Notes: a model not told the origin generated them from the sequence alone. A stretch of 64,000 nt of DNA from an uncultured Flaviramulus sp. (GCA_947501105.1 CANMUP010000001.1:558001-622000), one strand, 5' to 3'. Shown: positions 9,301 to 18,709, counted from the stretch's first letter. Numbers and translations are program-made.

Positions 9301-9720
9301 GATGATTATGTAAATAATATTGCTGAACGATTGAGTTTATATACACAGCTCAATAGTTTAAAAACCGAAGACGAATTGCAAAAGTTTGAAACCGAACTAA
9401 TAGATCGTTTTGGTGAATTACCAATACAAGTGACCGATTTATTAAATAGTGTCCAAATAAAGTGGATAGCCACTAAATTAGGTTTCGAAAAAATAATAAT
9501 GAAACAAGGTAAATTTATTGGATATTTTATAAACGACCAGCAAAGTCATTTTTACCAAAGTAGTAGCTTTACTAAAGTGTTACAGTTTGTTCAAAAAAAT
9601 CCGCAAGCATGTAAAATGAAAGAGAAGCAAACCCGTAATGGTTTACGATTATTACTTACTTTTGAATCTATTAAATCTGTAAAACAAGCCCTAGCAGTAT
9701 TAAAACCTATTATGGCTTAA
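6373..9720 (+). CDS. mfd: Transcription-repair coupling factor Mfd
   Basis: A 1115-residue SF2 translocase that removes RNA polymerase stalled at DNA lesions and recruits UvrA. Visible in order: UvrB-like N-terminal modules; the RNA-polymerase-interacting CarD-like domain (YVTHIDHGIGRFGGLQKI, about residues 438-455); helicase motor with Walker A GDVGFGKTE near residue 585, DEEQ Walker B near 685 and TATPIPRTL; helicase C-terminal domain with QMRGRVGRS; and the TRCF C-terminal domain. Translation starts at GTG, the first start after the -7 box. The length fits the family. A TlpA-like gene follows at 32 nt and may be co-transcribed. Confidence 0.96.
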   Translation: MSKSTISQTYAQTLQTQNLQNTIAQTETKTHLKGLVGSSFSFVISSVFKQAEKPFLIVFNDKEEAAHYLNDLEQLCNDKDVLFYPGSYRRPYQIEETDNANVLLRAEVLNRINSQKKPAIIVTYPDALFEKVVTRKELERNTLKVSTNDKISIDFVNEVLFEYQFKRVDFVTEPGEFSVRGGIVDVFSFSHDEPYRIEFFGDEVDSIRTFDVETQLSVEQIKKINIIPNVANKFLEEKRQSFLKYIAQKTVICFKNADLFFSRIDDFYTKAEDAFKALSSEIKHAEPNELFSNSTLLKKQLLDFSIIEFGTTYVFNNSTGRIVSFNTTPQPSFNKQFNLLIEDLNTNNENGYTNYIACISEQQAKRFQDIFDDSNLDVKEYQTIILPLHQGFVDHNSKIVCYTDHEIFERYHKFHLKNGYAKKQAITLKELTNLDIGDYVTHIDHGIGRFGGLQKIDVEGKKQEAIKLVYGERDVLYLSIHSLHKITKFNGKDGKPPKIYKLGSNAWKTLKQKTKARVKHIAFNLIKLYAKRKTEKGYQYSPDSYMQHELEASFIYEDTPDQSTATADIKTDMESERPMDRLICGDVGFGKTEVAIRAAFKAVDNGKQVAILVPTTILAYQHSRTFKERLKDFPVTVDYVNRFRTTKEKRETLEGLEKGSVDIIIGTHQLVNKNVKFKDLGLLIVDEEQKFGVAVKEKLKTLKENVDVLTLTATPIPRTLQFSLMAARDLSVITTPPPNRYPIESHVIRFNEETIRDAVSYEIQRGGQIFFIHNRIENIKEVAGMLQRLVPDAKIGIGHGQMDGKKLEQLMLSFMDGAFDVLVSTTIVESGLDVPNANTIFINNANNFGLSDLHQMRGRVGRSNKKAFCYFITPEYSAMTDDARKRITALEQFTELGSGFNIAMKDLEIRGAGDLLGGEQSGFINEIGFDTYQKILNEAIEELKENEFKDLYSENEADKVYVKDVTIDTDFELLFPDDYVNNIAERLSLYTQLNSLKTEDELQKFETELIDRFGELPIQVTDLLNSVQIKWIATKLGFEKIIMKQGKFIGYFINDQQSHFYQSSSFTKVLQFVQKNPQACKMKEKQTRNGLRLLLTFESIKSVKQALAVLKPIMA

Positions 9721-9752
9721 TTATTGTTTTCTTAAAAATTAAATTAGTACTC

Positions 9753-11081
9753 ATGTTAAAACAAATTGTTGCTCTAGTAATTTTACTTCCAAATATCTTT
9801 TTTGGGCAACACACTATTAAAGGCACATTTTCCCCAGCAGAAGATTATAATGTTGCACTGTTATATAAAGTAACGCCAACAGTTTCAGAATACGTTACAA
9901 ACGCTGAAATAAAAGATGGAATTCTTGAACTTAAATTAGATTCTACAGTAACAAAAGGGATGTACAGAGTTGTTTATGCAATTCCGCAAGAAGATTATAA
10001 TTTTGATATTATTTACAATGGAAAAGAGGATATAACACTTACATTTAATTCTGAAACAGGTGTCGATTTTAAATCCTCATCAGAAAATAAATTATTAGCC
10101 TCTTACACTAATAGTATGTCTATGATAACACATAGTATTGGTAACTTTTTTAGAGAAGAAAGCAAAGATACCATAGCCTTGAAGTCTATTTTTAAAACAC
10201 AACGTGAAGCACAATCTAGTTTTGAAACGTTGGCAGAGGAAACCATAGCGTTGCAATTTATTAAAGCGAACAGACCTTATATTCCAGAAACCTTAGAAGA
10301 TGTAAAAACCTATGTAGATAATCTAAAAAGTCATTATTTTGATTATGTAGATTTTAATAATGAAATACTACAAAGCTCTAATTTTTTTGAAGAGCGGATG
10401 TTAAATTATGTTTTCGGAATGTCGTCTGAAGATGAAGATGAAGTCACAAATTATAAAAACAATATTGATGTTTTTTGTAAAGCTATGAAGAATGCCCCAA
10501 ACGAAACAAAAAGGGTGTTGTTGGTAGACTTATGGCAACAAATGGCAGATCTAGGATTTGAAAATGTAGCAAATTATATTTCTGAAAATCATTTAATAAA
10601 CGTTGCTAAAAAATTAAATGATGAGGAGTTGGTTAGCGGTTTAATGTTATTTAAAAGCATTTCTATAGGAAATAAAGCACCAGATTTTTCTTTTGAAATT
10701 ATAGAAAAAGAAAAAACGATTACTAAAAAATTAAGTGAGTTAAATGAAGCCGACAACTATATTGTAGTGTTTTGGAGCAGTACATGCTCACATTGTTTGG
10801 ATGAAATCCCGCAATTAAGAGGCTTTATAAAAGCACAAGAAGAAAACAAAATAAAGGTTATTGCTATTGGATTAGAAGAAGAGCCTTATAAATGGAAAGA
10901 TTTAACTTATGATTACCCAAATTTTATTCATGTATATGGCGAAGGCAAGTGGGATAATGAAATTGGTAATAATTATGGTGTAACTGCAACGCCAACCTAT
11001 TTTGTTTTAAATAAGAATAAAGAAATTATTGCAAAACCAGAAAACTTTGAAGTTTTAAAATCTTTTTTTGAGGAAGAATAG
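9753..11081 (+). CDS. TlpA-family thiol-disulfide oxidoreductase
   Basis: A 442-residue exported protein. Signal peptide at residues 1-18 (ending FFG). Residues about 20-290 are an N-terminal beta-rich plus helical region as in DUF4369-type Bacteroidota thioredoxins. Residues about 305-442 are a TlpA/ResA-like thioredoxin fold with WSSTCSHC, giving the redox pair C345/C348, and a cis-proline ATPTYF loop. The likely role is reducing or re-setting disulfides in the periplasm; the substrate is unknown. It follows mfd closely and is convergent with yraN. A degenerate repeat lies just past its stop. Confidence 0.82.
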   Translation: MLKQIVALVILLPNIFFGQHTIKGTFSPAEDYNVALLYKVTPTVSEYVTNAEIKDGILELKLDSTVTKGMYRVVYAIPQEDYNFDIIYNGKEDITLTFNSETGVDFKSSSENKLLASYTNSMSMITHSIGNFFREESKDTIALKSIFKTQREAQSSFETLAEETIALQFIKANRPYIPETLEDVKTYVDNLKSHYFDYVDFNNEILQSSNFFEERMLNYVFGMSSEDEDEVTNYKNNIDVFCKAMKNAPNETKRVLLVDLWQQMADLGFENVANYISENHLINVAKKLNDEELVSGLMLFKSISIGNKAPDFSFEIIEKEKTITKKLSELNEADNYIVVFWSSTCSHCLDEIPQLRGFIKAQEENKIKVIAIGLEEEPYKWKDLTYDYPNFIHVYGEGKWDNEIGNNYGVTATPTYFVLNKNKEIIAKPENFEVLKSFFEEE

Positions 11082-11084
11082 AAA

Positions 11085-11159
11085 AGCGTCATAATGATGA
11101 ATAATACGACGTTGTTATCTTTTTAATTTTGTGAGATTCTAGAACAAGTTCAGGATGAT
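11085..11159. repeat. Degenerate flavobacterial intergenic palindromic repeat
   Basis: The segment opens AGCGTCATAATGATGAA and closes GAACAAGTTCAGGATGA. Bacteroidota genomes carry many repeats of the general form CGTCATnCTGAA...AACAAGTTCAGGATGACG, and this looks like a decayed copy. It fills the gap between two convergent genes. Confidence 0.5.
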
Positions 11160-11519
11160 TTAAAAATGATAAAACGCGTTTTCTAAATGTTCAATATTAA
11201 AGGATTTACCTTCTTTAACAATAGCAATAATATCAAATCGGACTTCAACATCTAAACCGTTTTCATTAACGTATTCATCAACTGCTTTTACTAAACGTTG
11301 AATTTGTTTTGGTTTTACAAAATCTTGAGGGTTTCCAAAATCGGTTGACGACCTCGTTTTAACTTCAATAATAGCAAGCGTATTATTTTGCTTTGCTATT
11401 ATGTCGACTTCAGCTTTATCAAAACGATAATTTCGATCAAGGACGTCATATCCGTTTTTTAATAGAAAATCAACAGCTAATTGCTCGCCTTTTTTTCCAA
11501 GCTCGTTGTGTTGTGCCAT
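11160..11519 (-). CDS. yraN: YraN family (UPF0102) nuclease-like protein
   Basis: A 119-residue protein with the UPF0102 signature in order: GKKGEQLAVDFLLKNGY, then FDKAEVDIIAKQ (the D/E pair of a restriction-endonuclease-like fold), IIEVKTRSS (the E-x-K catalytic element) and a KPKQIQRLVKAVDEYV helix. Related proteins are often found beside DNA repair and rRNA methylase genes, and the fold is that of Holliday-junction-type resolvases; the cellular role is not firm. It sits 11 nt after the upstream DUF3857 gene on the same strand and so may be the last gene of that operon. Confidence 0.88.
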   Translation of the reverse strand: MAQHNELGKKGEQLAVDFLLKNGYDVLDRNYRFDKAEVDIIAKQNNTLAIIEVKTRSSTDFGNPQDFVKPKQIQRLVKAVDEYVNENGLDVEVRFDIIAIVKEGKSFNIEHLENAFYHF

Positions 11520-11530
11520 GTTTAGATTTT

Positions 11531-13495
11531 TTACAAAGGCTCAAAAACAAGGGTTAATTTATTAAAATCTGCCGCACTATTAATTACAGTTCTGTAATCT
11601 TCATAATTTCTAGTTTCAATAATATTTTCACGGTAGTGTTCATCAGCTGTGATAACTAAAATATTATCATTTAGTTTGTAATGAGAATGAAAAATAAGAA
11701 GCTCATTGCCTTCTTTCTCAAAAGTGTTTTTAATATTAATATCGTCTAGGTTTGCAACTTTATATCCTTCTGGAATTTTGATATTAATGGTTCTGTAATA
11801 ACTTCTTGTAAATTCATTCTCTACAGGTAAAATGCGTTCTTTTTCTTGATACATTTGCATTTGTTTACCAATTAAATCACCTACTTTAAATAAATATTTT
11901 TTACCAGCTTTTTCTATAAATGCTTCAGAATTAAAATTTAAAAGAAACTGTATAGGTTTTATGCCAAATAGTTCTGGATCTCCATTAACTAATTCTTTTT
12001 CTGTAATATCAACATCTTCGTTAATATTTTTGGCAAATCCTTCAATTAGCTCTGTTTTAGCCTCATCTTTTACTAAATGAATGAAGGGTTGAAAATACAT
12101 GGCGTAATATCCGCTCATAGAGCGATCTAATTTTATTTTACAGTTTGACAAATTATCTTCTTCAAAATCAATATCTAGAATCATTTTATCTACTGTTTTT
12201 TCAGCTTTAACAGGTCGTATGTATTTAACTCTTCCAATGCCTGAAACAAAATCACCAACTTTCACTTCTTTAATAAAAAGTCCGTAATTATCTGTTAAAT
12301 ATGCTGGAGGAAACCCGTATCTTGAACTTAATTCTGTTGGAGATAAAAATGCTTTTGTTTTATTGAAATAGATTAAAAAATCAGTTAAAAAATTATTAGC
12401 TTCAAAATTTTTGTCAAATTTTAGTTCTTGTCTATCACTAGTAATAACTATTTCATGTTTTATATTTAAGCTTTTAAAAAGCGCTAAGTATAACTTAAGC
12501 ACTCCAGTTTCGCTAGCTATTTTTTTATTTAAAATCTCGTCTAGATCTTTAAAGTTTTCACTACCATCTTTTGTTATAAATACATTGGCTTTAATAAAAA
12601 ACTCAAGTTTTCTAATTAAAGATTCTTCATCTAAATCTTTTCCAGAAGTTGCTTCTTTAATAAACTTTTTTATTAAGTTTTGAGTTTTATTATTTAACTC
12701 TTTATAGTAGTATGAATATATGTTTTGTGCTACTTTGCCGTATGAAGAAAGATCTTTTGAGTTGTCGGCGGTATTTCTATCTAATTTATAAACTATAAAG
12801 TTTTTTGATGCGTTATAAGCAGATAATTCTTCTTTTTCTAGAGCATCAACTTTGTTTATTTTTAATTGCCAATGTTTTTTGTTTTTAGAAAGTGTGTCTA
12901 ATTCAACTTCTGGAGTATCATTGTAAGTTTTAAAATCAAAGATTAAATTTTTTGGAGCATATAAATCAAACTCTACATTTCTTTTGTTAAAATCTGTTTG
13001 AAAAGTAATTCTGTTTCCTTTATACCTTGGATACCGCTGAACAACATAGTAATACTCAATAAAACTTCCTTTTTCTATACCTTCGAATGCAAAGAACTTG
13101 TAATTTTTACCAGTTTCTTCATCTTGTGCTGTTAAGATTTTTGATTTATCTAACTCAACTACTTCTCCATTTTTTTTAATAACTCTTGCTTTGTTAACTT
13201 TTAATTCAGATGTTGATGTATAAGGTAAATAAATCTTATTATAGTGTTCAATTTTGTCGTCAGAATTTAACCATAAAACGCGATGTTCAAGAAAATATTC
13301 AACGAGGCCTTCTTTTTGAAAAGAAAACTCGGTAAGTATTTTATCTTTTAATGCTATAATGGGCTCGTCTGTGCCTTCTTCAATTTTATAAGACGGGTTT
13401 TCATCCCATGAGTAGGTTGTGTAAAACGGTTCATTTTGTGACGAAGCTATTTGTATGGCAAAAACAAATATTAGGGTAAATCTAATTTTCAGCAT
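11531..13495 (-). CDS. DUF3857 protein with a degenerate transglutaminase-like domain
   Basis: A 654-residue exported protein (signal peptide 1-19, ending ASSQ). N-terminal DUF3857 beta domain (about residues 45-210) is followed by a transglutaminase-like fold. Where the active paralogue next door has YGDCKD, this protein reads SETG (about residues 328-331); the usual His and Asp positions appear as LTDFLIYF and FLSPT. All three catalytic residues therefore seem lost. A beta-rich C-terminal domain follows. It is most simply a binding or structural paralogue of the upstream gene, 10 nt away. The location is probably periplasmic because no membrane anchor beyond the signal is seen. Confidence 0.75.
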   Translation of the reverse strand: MLKIRFTLIFVFAIQIASSQNEPFYTTYSWDENPSYKIEEGTDEPIIALKDKILTEFSFQKEGLVEYFLEHRVLWLNSDDKIEHYNKIYLPYTSTSELKVNKARVIKKNGEVVELDKSKILTAQDEETGKNYKFFAFEGIEKGSFIEYYYVVQRYPRYKGNRITFQTDFNKRNVEFDLYAPKNLIFDFKTYNDTPEVELDTLSKNKKHWQLKINKVDALEKEELSAYNASKNFIVYKLDRNTADNSKDLSSYGKVAQNIYSYYYKELNNKTQNLIKKFIKEATSGKDLDEESLIRKLEFFIKANVFITKDGSENFKDLDEILNKKIASETGVLKLYLALFKSLNIKHEIVITSDRQELKFDKNFEANNFLTDFLIYFNKTKAFLSPTELSSRYGFPPAYLTDNYGLFIKEVKVGDFVSGIGRVKYIRPVKAEKTVDKMILDIDFEEDNLSNCKIKLDRSMSGYYAMYFQPFIHLVKDEAKTELIEGFAKNINEDVDITEKELVNGDPELFGIKPIQFLLNFNSEAFIEKAGKKYLFKVGDLIGKQMQMYQEKERILPVENEFTRSYYRTINIKIPEGYKVANLDDINIKNTFEKEGNELLIFHSHYKLNDNILVITADEHYRENIIETRNYEDYRTVINSAADFNKLTLVFEPL

Positions 13496-13505
13496 GTTAT
13501 ATGAA

Positions 13506-15422
13506 TTATATTTTTTTAAGTATGATTACTTCTTTAAAAGCTTTTTCTGTTTTCTTTATTAGTGAATTGACTAGTTTTTGTTCATTTAAGTTTAAATTAA
13601 GAAAGTTTAAACTGTATGCGTGATTATAAACAATGCTATTTTTTTTAATGGTGTAAGTTATGCTACTAGATAAATAATCGTTTGAATAACTTACATTTTC
13701 TGGAACATAATCTATAGTATATCCCTCTGGGATAATTAAAGTAGTTGTATAGTTAAATGCATTTGTGTGCTTGTATTCAATATCGTTTTTTCTGTCTTTT
13801 TTGGTTTTGTAAAAAGACAAATCTTTAACTAAATTTAGATTTATATATATTTCCTCTCCTAATTTTTTTGCATAACCATTTATAGTGAAATCATAATTTA
13901 TGATAAGATTTTTTTCATAATCATACTTGTTTATTTCCGAAAAAGCTTTGATTAAAAATTTGTTGTTCCCTTTTTGCAATCGATTGTTGTAAAAGGCTTT
14001 TATTTTATCGTCGGTTGTTTCATTTTCTAAATAATTAAAGCAATTTATTTTATTGTAACCAGAAATTTCTACCTTAGTGTTGCCTATTAAATTTTCACCT
14101 TTTAAATTAACTGTTGTAGTGTCTATTATTGCATTTTTTTCTGCAGGGATTATAGGTACTTTTTTAATTATATAATTAGCTCCGTCTGCTATTAAAGCCT
14201 CCTTGCCTTGAATAAACGATGTTGGAAAATCTATAGGGACATACCTGCCAGTTGCATCTAAAAAGTAAGTGTTACCATTGTTTGTGTAAGATAATATCAT
14301 GTGATTATCTACAATTGGTGTTGGTACTTCGCTATAACTGTATGGAATACTTCGAGTTCCTATCCATGTTAAATCGCCTTTTAAGCCTGCTATGTCGAGC
14401 ATTTTATACAAAATACTTGAGTTATCTTTACAATCTCCATATTTTTTTTGAAAAACCTCATTGGCTTGTCTTGGAATAAATCCTCCAAGGGCATATTCAA
14501 AGGCTATATATTTTATGTTTTTTTGAGTCCAGTAGTATATGGCCTTAACTTTTTCTAAATCGGTAGTTTTATTTGCAGTGAGTTCCGTTACTAATTTTAC
14601 AAGGTTCTCATCAACATCTTCCTTGTTAATGTCTTTTACCAGAGAGTAGTACCAAGCGTATAAATTTGAAACATTTTTTGCTAGGTCGGTATTTGTATTT
14701 TTTAATTTAAATGAAGTAATTATTGGAACAATGTGTGGAAGTATTTTTTTATAAGTAGGTGTGTTTGCTTCATAATCATACTCATCTATATTTTTTAGTT
14801 CCCAAGTATAAATAACAGTGTTTCTTTTTTCTTCTTTATTAAATACAATGTTTAATGTATCTGTATTAAACTCTTTAAATGATAAATTAATATTTTTATC
14901 AGCTATAATAGTCACTTTGTTATTTATAATTGGAGAAAAATCGCCAAAATAAAACGGACTTAAAAACCGTGGGTTTTTTACATTTTCAGAATATTTTAAA
15001 ACAGATTTTGAACCTTTTTTTAGGTTAGGAAAAATAAAGTTTAGCGATTTTGTATCGTCGTAAAACGATTGATCTATTTCATCTTTTTCTTTAAAATCTT
15101 TTACTTCAACCTCTTTGTATTTACCATCAGTATAAGTGAAAGATGAAGCTTCAACCTTATCTAATTCAAAAAAGGAAGAAAAATTTAAAGCCTTTTTAGA
15201 GTTATAATTTGCGCTTTCATCTAAATACAAATCTTCTTCTAGAAACGCCTGAGTAATATTAATAGTTTCAGCGTCAAGTTTTATTCTAATAGTAGTTTCT
15301 TGATTAAGCCTTACAGCTTTTGCATTAGGATATAGCTTTTTATAAAGATTAAATTCTTTAGATTCTTGAGCGAAACTATTAGCTCCTATTACAAAAAGAA
15401 TTAAAAATATTTTATACATCAT
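13506..15422 (-). CDS. DUF3857 / transglutaminase-like periplasmic protein with intact triad
   Basis: A 638-residue exported protein with signal peptide residues 1-19. DUF3857 spans roughly 30-220. The transglutaminase-like core carries the triad in order: Cys in KYGDCKDNSS (C331), His in VDNHMILSY, Asp in FLDATGRY; a beta-rich C-terminal domain follows. Proteins of this family in Bacteroidota are assumed to act as proteases, peptidases or cross-linking enzymes in the envelope, but a substrate is not known. Its ATG overlaps the TGA of the upstream MORN-repeat gene, which suggests coupled translation and a shared function. Confidence 0.8.
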   Translation of the reverse strand: MMYKIFLILFVIGANSFAQESKEFNLYKKLYPNAKAVRLNQETTIRIKLDAETINITQAFLEEDLYLDESANYNSKKALNFSSFFELDKVEASSFTYTDGKYKEVEVKDFKEKDEIDQSFYDDTKSLNFIFPNLKKGSKSVLKYSENVKNPRFLSPFYFGDFSPIINNKVTIIADKNINLSFKEFNTDTLNIVFNKEEKRNTVIYTWELKNIDEYDYEANTPTYKKILPHIVPIITSFKLKNTNTDLAKNVSNLYAWYYSLVKDINKEDVDENLVKLVTELTANKTTDLEKVKAIYYWTQKNIKYIAFEYALGGFIPRQANEVFQKKYGDCKDNSSILYKMLDIAGLKGDLTWIGTRSIPYSYSEVPTPIVDNHMILSYTNNGNTYFLDATGRYVPIDFPTSFIQGKEALIADGANYIIKKVPIIPAEKNAIIDTTTVNLKGENLIGNTKVEISGYNKINCFNYLENETTDDKIKAFYNNRLQKGNNKFLIKAFSEINKYDYEKNLIINYDFTINGYAKKLGEEIYINLNLVKDLSFYKTKKDRKNDIEYKHTNAFNYTTTLIIPEGYTIDYVPENVSYSNDYLSSSITYTIKKNSIVYNHAYSLNFLNLNLNEQKLVNSLIKKTEKAFKEVIILKKI

Positions 15423-18400
15423 TTATTGTTTTCAGATTGATAAACATCTCCATTAAAGTAAAGTTCTTTTTTTATTAATTTGCCATTCTCATTATAGTAG
15501 CTTGCTTCACCGCTTTTTTTGCCATTTTTGTAATTTATTTCTTCTTTTATGTTACCGTTCTCATAGTAATTTTTAGTAAGCCCTTGTAAAACACCTATTT
15601 GGTATTCTTTTTTGCTTCTTACCTTTCCATTAGGGTAATATTCTATATCTGTACCATTATATTCATCATCAACAAATTGCATTTTATTTTCTAATTGACC
15701 CGAGTAATAGTATTCATTATAGTTATTTACTAAATCTCCATTTTTATATTCTAATTCTCTTGCAACCTTACCATTATCAAAGTAACTTTTAATTTTTGCG
15801 GTTTCATTTTTAATAGGAATCATTGGTAGTTCTTCTGAGTTTTTGTCTAAATAGCTGTAACCAATAAGAGTTCCGTAATTGTAAAAACGAATGAGTTGAA
15901 GTTTTTCAGAATTATCGTAAAAAGTTCTTCTTCCATGCATAAGGTCGTTGATGTATTCTGTACTGCGTGCTTTTTTTCCGTTTTCATGATATCTAAGCCA
16001 TGTGCCAGAAGCATTTCCGTACTCGTAAAAGAATTTAGCTTCTACTGTTCCGTTTTCATAATAATCGATGCATTCACCGTTTAAATTTCCATTCAGATAA
16101 TGTCTTACACTTTCTGTTTTCCCATTTTCATAATACCATGTCCACTTTCCATCTTGGGCACCGTTTGTATAGTTGCCCTCAAGTACGATATTTCCATAAA
16201 AATCATAATATGCATATTTACCATGTTTAATACCGTTTACATATTCTATTTCTATATCCGTTTTTTTATTAGGGTATTGGTAAGTTACAGTAAAATTATT
16301 TTCTTGAGGTTTATAGTTTATTTCACCTAAAACATTACCATTAGAATCGTAATAAACTTCAGATAGAAGTTCATCATATTCATATTTGTAAATACGCTCT
16401 AATTTACCATCACAGCTGTAGAATTTTTGGATGCCATGTAATTTGTCTTTATGATAAAAATTAATAATTTCAAGTGAGCCATCAATAAAATACGAATGCC
16501 ATTCGCCATGAGCAAGGTTATTTTTATACCACCCTTGTTGTTTTAATTGGCCGTTTTTATAATAATTAGAAAAATACCCGTGTAATGAATCATTTTTATA
16601 GAATGATTTTGACTGGATTTTCCCATTATTATGATAATTTAGATACTCACCAATTATTTTATTATCAGAGTAATTTCCTTTTCCTGTTAACACGCCATTT
16701 TTCGAATAAAACTCCCATGGTCCTTCTTTTCCTCCTTTAATATCATATAATCCTTTTGAGTTTATGTTCCCATTAGAATGATGCCCTGTAAATTGAAATT
16801 CACCTCCTTTTTTTCTGCCCTCGCTTAGTATTTGCCCTGCTTTATCAAAGTGCTTATATTCAATAACTTCTCCTTTTCTATATAAATATTCATAGTATAT
16901 CTTTCCATCGGTATCATAGTATTTATATATGCCATCAATAGATCCTTTATTATAAGTGTACTCTGCTTGAATAGTTCCATCTCTATAATAGGATTTCCAA
17001 GGGCCATTGTAAAAATTGTCTAAACTTTGCCCAATTTCATATACGTTTCCGTTAGAGTAATATGTTTTGTATGGACCGTTAAATTCTCCATTTTGGTAAT
17101 TAATTTCTGAAGACACTTTTTTATTCCAAAAGTATTTTTTTTCAACCCCCTCTCTTTTACCATCAAGAAAAGGAATTTCAGCATAAACACTACCATTTGC
17201 ATAATACTCTATGGCCGTTTCTTGAACTTTATCGTTTTTATAAGGAATAAAAAATTCAATTAAATCTTTACCAACATTAAAAAACGATTTATAGATACTA
17301 TCTAGCTCGCCACTTTTAAAGTATTTGTGTTGTATTAATGCGCCTTTGTCGTTATAGTATTTATATTCTCCACTTAATTTGTCATTCTCAAAATTTCCAA
17401 TAATATATGGTTTTCCGTTTTCATGATATTGTAAGTTTTTACCATTTAGCAAACCGTTTTTGTATATAGCAGTTTCTTTTGTTTTACCATTTTTATAATA
17501 CCAAGTCCATTCATCTATTTTTTTCCCTTGGTCATCGTATTGACCATGAGCTTTTAATTGCCCACTTTTATTATAAAACGTCCATTTACCAATAGATTTT
17601 TTGTTATTGGTTCTGCCAACACCTTCTACATAGCCTCGGTAGTAATTATAGGTTACATCTTGTTTTTTATCTTCAAGTATAATGGTATTGTTTTTTAAAA
17701 TGTCATACCATTTAGCATAAAATAAATCGATAAACGAAGCGACCTCTTTTTTGTTTTGTTCAATAACCTTCATATACTTTTCATTTTGAATAGAATATGA
17801 CAATGTATATGTGAAATTGTCAAAAAGATTATTTTCCCTAATCCAGTTAAACAAAGGGACATATTTTTTGTCCCAAAAGCCGCCATTACCCTCAAAATCT
17901 TCAAGTTGTGTTATGAGTGCATGATTTTGTTTGGTAAGAGAGATATTAATTTTATTTCCTGTTTCGTAATTTTTATTTAAAGCAATTTTATTGTTTATAA
18001 CCAAATCAATATCTTCAAACGATTCGTCATCTGGCGATATTTGAAAGTCAGGATTGGCTTCATTTTCATTTTTATCTGAGACCGTGTTATTAAGAGATTT
18101 TAGAGTATTAAAAGCGCCATCATCATTATAACTTAAAAGCAAATACATATTATAGCACATTAAAGCTTGAGAAATAAGCTCTTGTTTGTAGCATAGATTG
18201 CCTAGTTGTAAATGTGGTCTAGCATATTTTGGATTTAATAATATAGCATTTTGATATGCTTTAATGGCTTCATCTTTTCTGTCTAATTTTTCTAGAGCAG
18301 CTCCTTTGTTATACCATAAAAGATAGTATTTAGGGTATGTTTCTAAACCTTTGTCGTAAATTTTTATAGCCTCGGCATATTTTTCTTGATAAACATAAGC

Positions 18401-18709
18401 TAAGCCTTTATTAATATAAAATGATAGGTTAGAACTGCTGCAATTTAAACTCAACCCTTCGTCTGCAACCTTAATAGTTTCGTTATATTTTTCTAAATTT
18501 AATAAGTAGTAAGATTTTGAAACTAAAACACCACAATAGGTAGAATCATTTTTGTTAATCTTATTTAATATTTCAATAACTTCATTATAATCATCGGTTT
18601 GCGAAACTTCTTCATAAATATTATCATAATCTATAAACGGAATTTTTTCTTGAGATAAAACGGTAAAATTAAACAAGAATAAGAAGGGAATGATTAATGC
18701 TTTTTTCAT
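15419..18709 (-). CDS. Exported TPR protein with about thirty MORN-type (YwqK-like) repeats
   Basis: A 1096-residue protein. The start at MKKALIIPFLFLF is chosen because it gives a clean signal peptide ending LSQ; the frame continues 28 codons upstream but only to a TTG inside the preceding gene. Residues about 25-200 hold around five TPR units (for example AIKAYQNAILLNPKYARPHLQLG). From about residue 365 to the end there are roughly thirty repeats of about 23 residues with the pattern YYxNGKxxxxxxYKNGKxxG, as in toxin-antitoxin YwqK-type and MORN repeats. Such repeats form long beta-solenoid-like surfaces that bind partners or lipids. It sits between the TolR-like lipoprotein and the transglutaminase genes. 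Confidence 0.8.
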   Translation of the reverse strand: MKKALIIPFLFLFNFTVLSQEKIPFIDYDNIYEEVSQTDDYNEVIEILNKINKNDSTYCGVLVSKSYYLLNLEKYNETIKVADEGLSLNCSSSNLSFYINKGLAYVYQEKYAEAIKIYDKGLETYPKYYLLWYNKGAALEKLDRKDEAIKAYQNAILLNPKYARPHLQLGNLCYKQELISQALMCYNMYLLLSYNDDGAFNTLKSLNNTVSDKNENEANPDFQISPDDESFEDIDLVINNKIALNKNYETGNKINISLTKQNHALITQLEDFEGNGGFWDKKYVPLFNWIRENNLFDNFTYTLSYSIQNEKYMKVIEQNKKEVASFIDLFYAKWYDILKNNTIILEDKKQDVTYNYYRGYVEGVGRTNNKKSIGKWTFYNKSGQLKAHGQYDDQGKKIDEWTWYYKNGKTKETAIYKNGLLNGKNLQYHENGKPYIIGNFENDKLSGEYKYYNDKGALIQHKYFKSGELDSIYKSFFNVGKDLIEFFIPYKNDKVQETAIEYYANGSVYAEIPFLDGKREGVEKKYFWNKKVSSEINYQNGEFNGPYKTYYSNGNVYEIGQSLDNFYNGPWKSYYRDGTIQAEYTYNKGSIDGIYKYYDTDGKIYYEYLYRKGEVIEYKHFDKAGQILSEGRKKGGEFQFTGHHSNGNINSKGLYDIKGGKEGPWEFYSKNGVLTGKGNYSDNKIIGEYLNYHNNGKIQSKSFYKNDSLHGYFSNYYKNGQLKQQGWYKNNLAHGEWHSYFIDGSLEIINFYHKDKLHGIQKFYSCDGKLERIYKYEYDELLSEVYYDSNGNVLGEINYKPQENNFTVTYQYPNKKTDIEIEYVNGIKHGKYAYYDFYGNIVLEGNYTNGAQDGKWTWYYENGKTESVRHYLNGNLNGECIDYYENGTVEAKFFYEYGNASGTWLRYHENGKKARSTEYINDLMHGRRTFYDNSEKLQLIRFYNYGTLIGYSYLDKNSEELPMIPIKNETAKIKSYFDNGKVARELEYKNGDLVNNYNEYYYSGQLENKMQFVDDEYNGTDIEYYPNGKVRSKKEYQIGVLQGLTKNYYENGNIKEEINYKNGKKSGEASYYNENGKLIKKELYFNGDVYQSENNK

